From: Salaquimonas pukyongi
Lineage (GTDB): Bacteria; Pseudomonadota; Alphaproteobacteria; Rhizobiales; Rhizobiaceae
Reading direction: 5' to 3'
Assembly (NCBI RefSeq): GCF_001953055.1
Contig: NZ_CP019044.1
Location: 2,108,001-2,172,000 of the forward strand
DNA: 64,000 nt
The notes beneath the pieces are model-generated. The model was not told the origin of the DNA and did no database searches. It was given only the letters and a program-made list of their open reading frames with translations. Positions within the stretch are counted from its first letter, which is position 1; each line of letters opens with the position of its first letter. The translations under genes and the position numbers were made by a program. Positions 63,905 through 64,000 of the stretch are shown here, piece by piece.

Positions 63905-64000
63905 TTATTCCTTGCCGAGCGCTTCAAGCTCGCCCGGCAGTGCATGGGCCCATTTGGTGATGTCACCGGCACCCAGAAAGATGACGAAATCACCCGGTTC
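63905..64000 (-). CDS. murC: UDP-N-acetylmuramate--L-alanine ligase, C-terminal end only
   Basis: Only the last 31 codons are in the window, read [20 protein letters not shown] followed by [11 protein letters not shown] and [12 protein letters not shown] is the typical MurC C-terminus. The rest lies beyond the right edge. It adds the first L-Ala to UDP-MurNAc and heads this part of the dcw cluster. Confidence 0.88.
   Translation of the reverse strand, partial: EPGDFVIFLGAGDITKWAHALPGELEALGKE

Overview
The window is about 64 kb of chromosomal DNA from an alphaproteobacterium, most likely of the Hyphomicrobiales (Rhizobiales). Several independent signs agree: a circularly permuted two-piece tmRNA gene with the tag ANDNYAEARLAA, an alpha-type SspB next to it, an ornithine decarboxylase plus homospermidine synthase pair, FtsZ with a very long C-terminal linker, the order folA-hflK-hflC-DUF2065-degP, and promoters of the TTGNNN/CTAYAT type. 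No genus can be fixed from sequence alone. No prophage, IS transposase, CRISPR array, tRNA or rRNA was seen. The window is mostly core genome, and its left and right ends cut a hybrid histidine kinase and murC.

Layout. 1-6.1 kb: hybrid sensor kinase (truncated), RecD/Dda-like helicase, then three exported cell-envelope proteins: a lipoprotein, a GH25 muramidase lipoprotein with a one-base frameshift, and a Tat-type L,D-transpeptidase lipoprotein. 6.1-9 kb: homospermidine synthase and ornithine decarboxylase, with a structured ODC leader RNA. 9.1-15.7 kb: a branched-chain amino acid operon (ilvB, a threonine-dehydratase-like gene, an EamA transporter, ilvH, a monooxygenase-fold protein, an AruI-like ThDP enzyme) behind a complete attenuator with leader peptide MPKFILVVVCACA. 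15.7-19 kb: outer-membrane-like protein, then arsC-aqpS with a perfect two-repeat PHO box, and a diguanylate cyclase. 19-21.6 kb: miaA diverging from serB-GNAT. 21.6-27 kb: degP, DUF2065, hflC, hflK, folA, thyA, all on the minus strand. 27.3-30.5 kb: cyclopropane-fatty-acid synthase, DUF2853, then ssrA-sspB-RHH. 30.5-37.8 kb: a giant AsmA protein, an FAD-linked D-lactate/glycolate-type dehydrogenase and a ClC channel. 37.9-47 kb: a TadG-like von Willebrand protein, VOC protein, DEAD-box helicase, Spy-like periplasmic protein, serine hydrolase, Na+/H+ antiporter and prmA. 47-47.85 kb: two related hairpin repeats around a DUF1127 gene. 47.85-50.8 kb: aminopeptidase P and azlCD. 50.8-64 kb, all minus strand: the distal dcw division/cell-wall cluster murC-murB-ddl-ftsQ-ftsA-ftsZ, then lpxC-bamD-recN-DUF922-ligA.

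How the genes work together. Ornithine is decarboxylated to putrescine and condensed to homospermidine. The ilv operon makes branched-chain amino acids under attenuation by its own products, and both an EamA carrier within it and AzlCD elsewhere could export surplus amino acids. ArsC reduces arsenate and AqpS can vent arsenite; the PHO box suggests induction when phosphate is scarce, when high-affinity phosphate uptake would also bring in arsenate. tmRNA tags stalled products and SspB hands them to ClpXP. HflKC and DegP form a membrane and periplasm quality-control block. The right end builds the septum, peptidoglycan precursors, lipid A and outer-membrane assembly machinery.

The most interesting non-genic signals are the PHO box at arsC, the fully readable ilvB attenuator, the ODC leader, and a pair of hairpin repeats at 47.1-47.8 kb whose stems are kept by compensatory changes. 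No clearly new multi-gene system was found.
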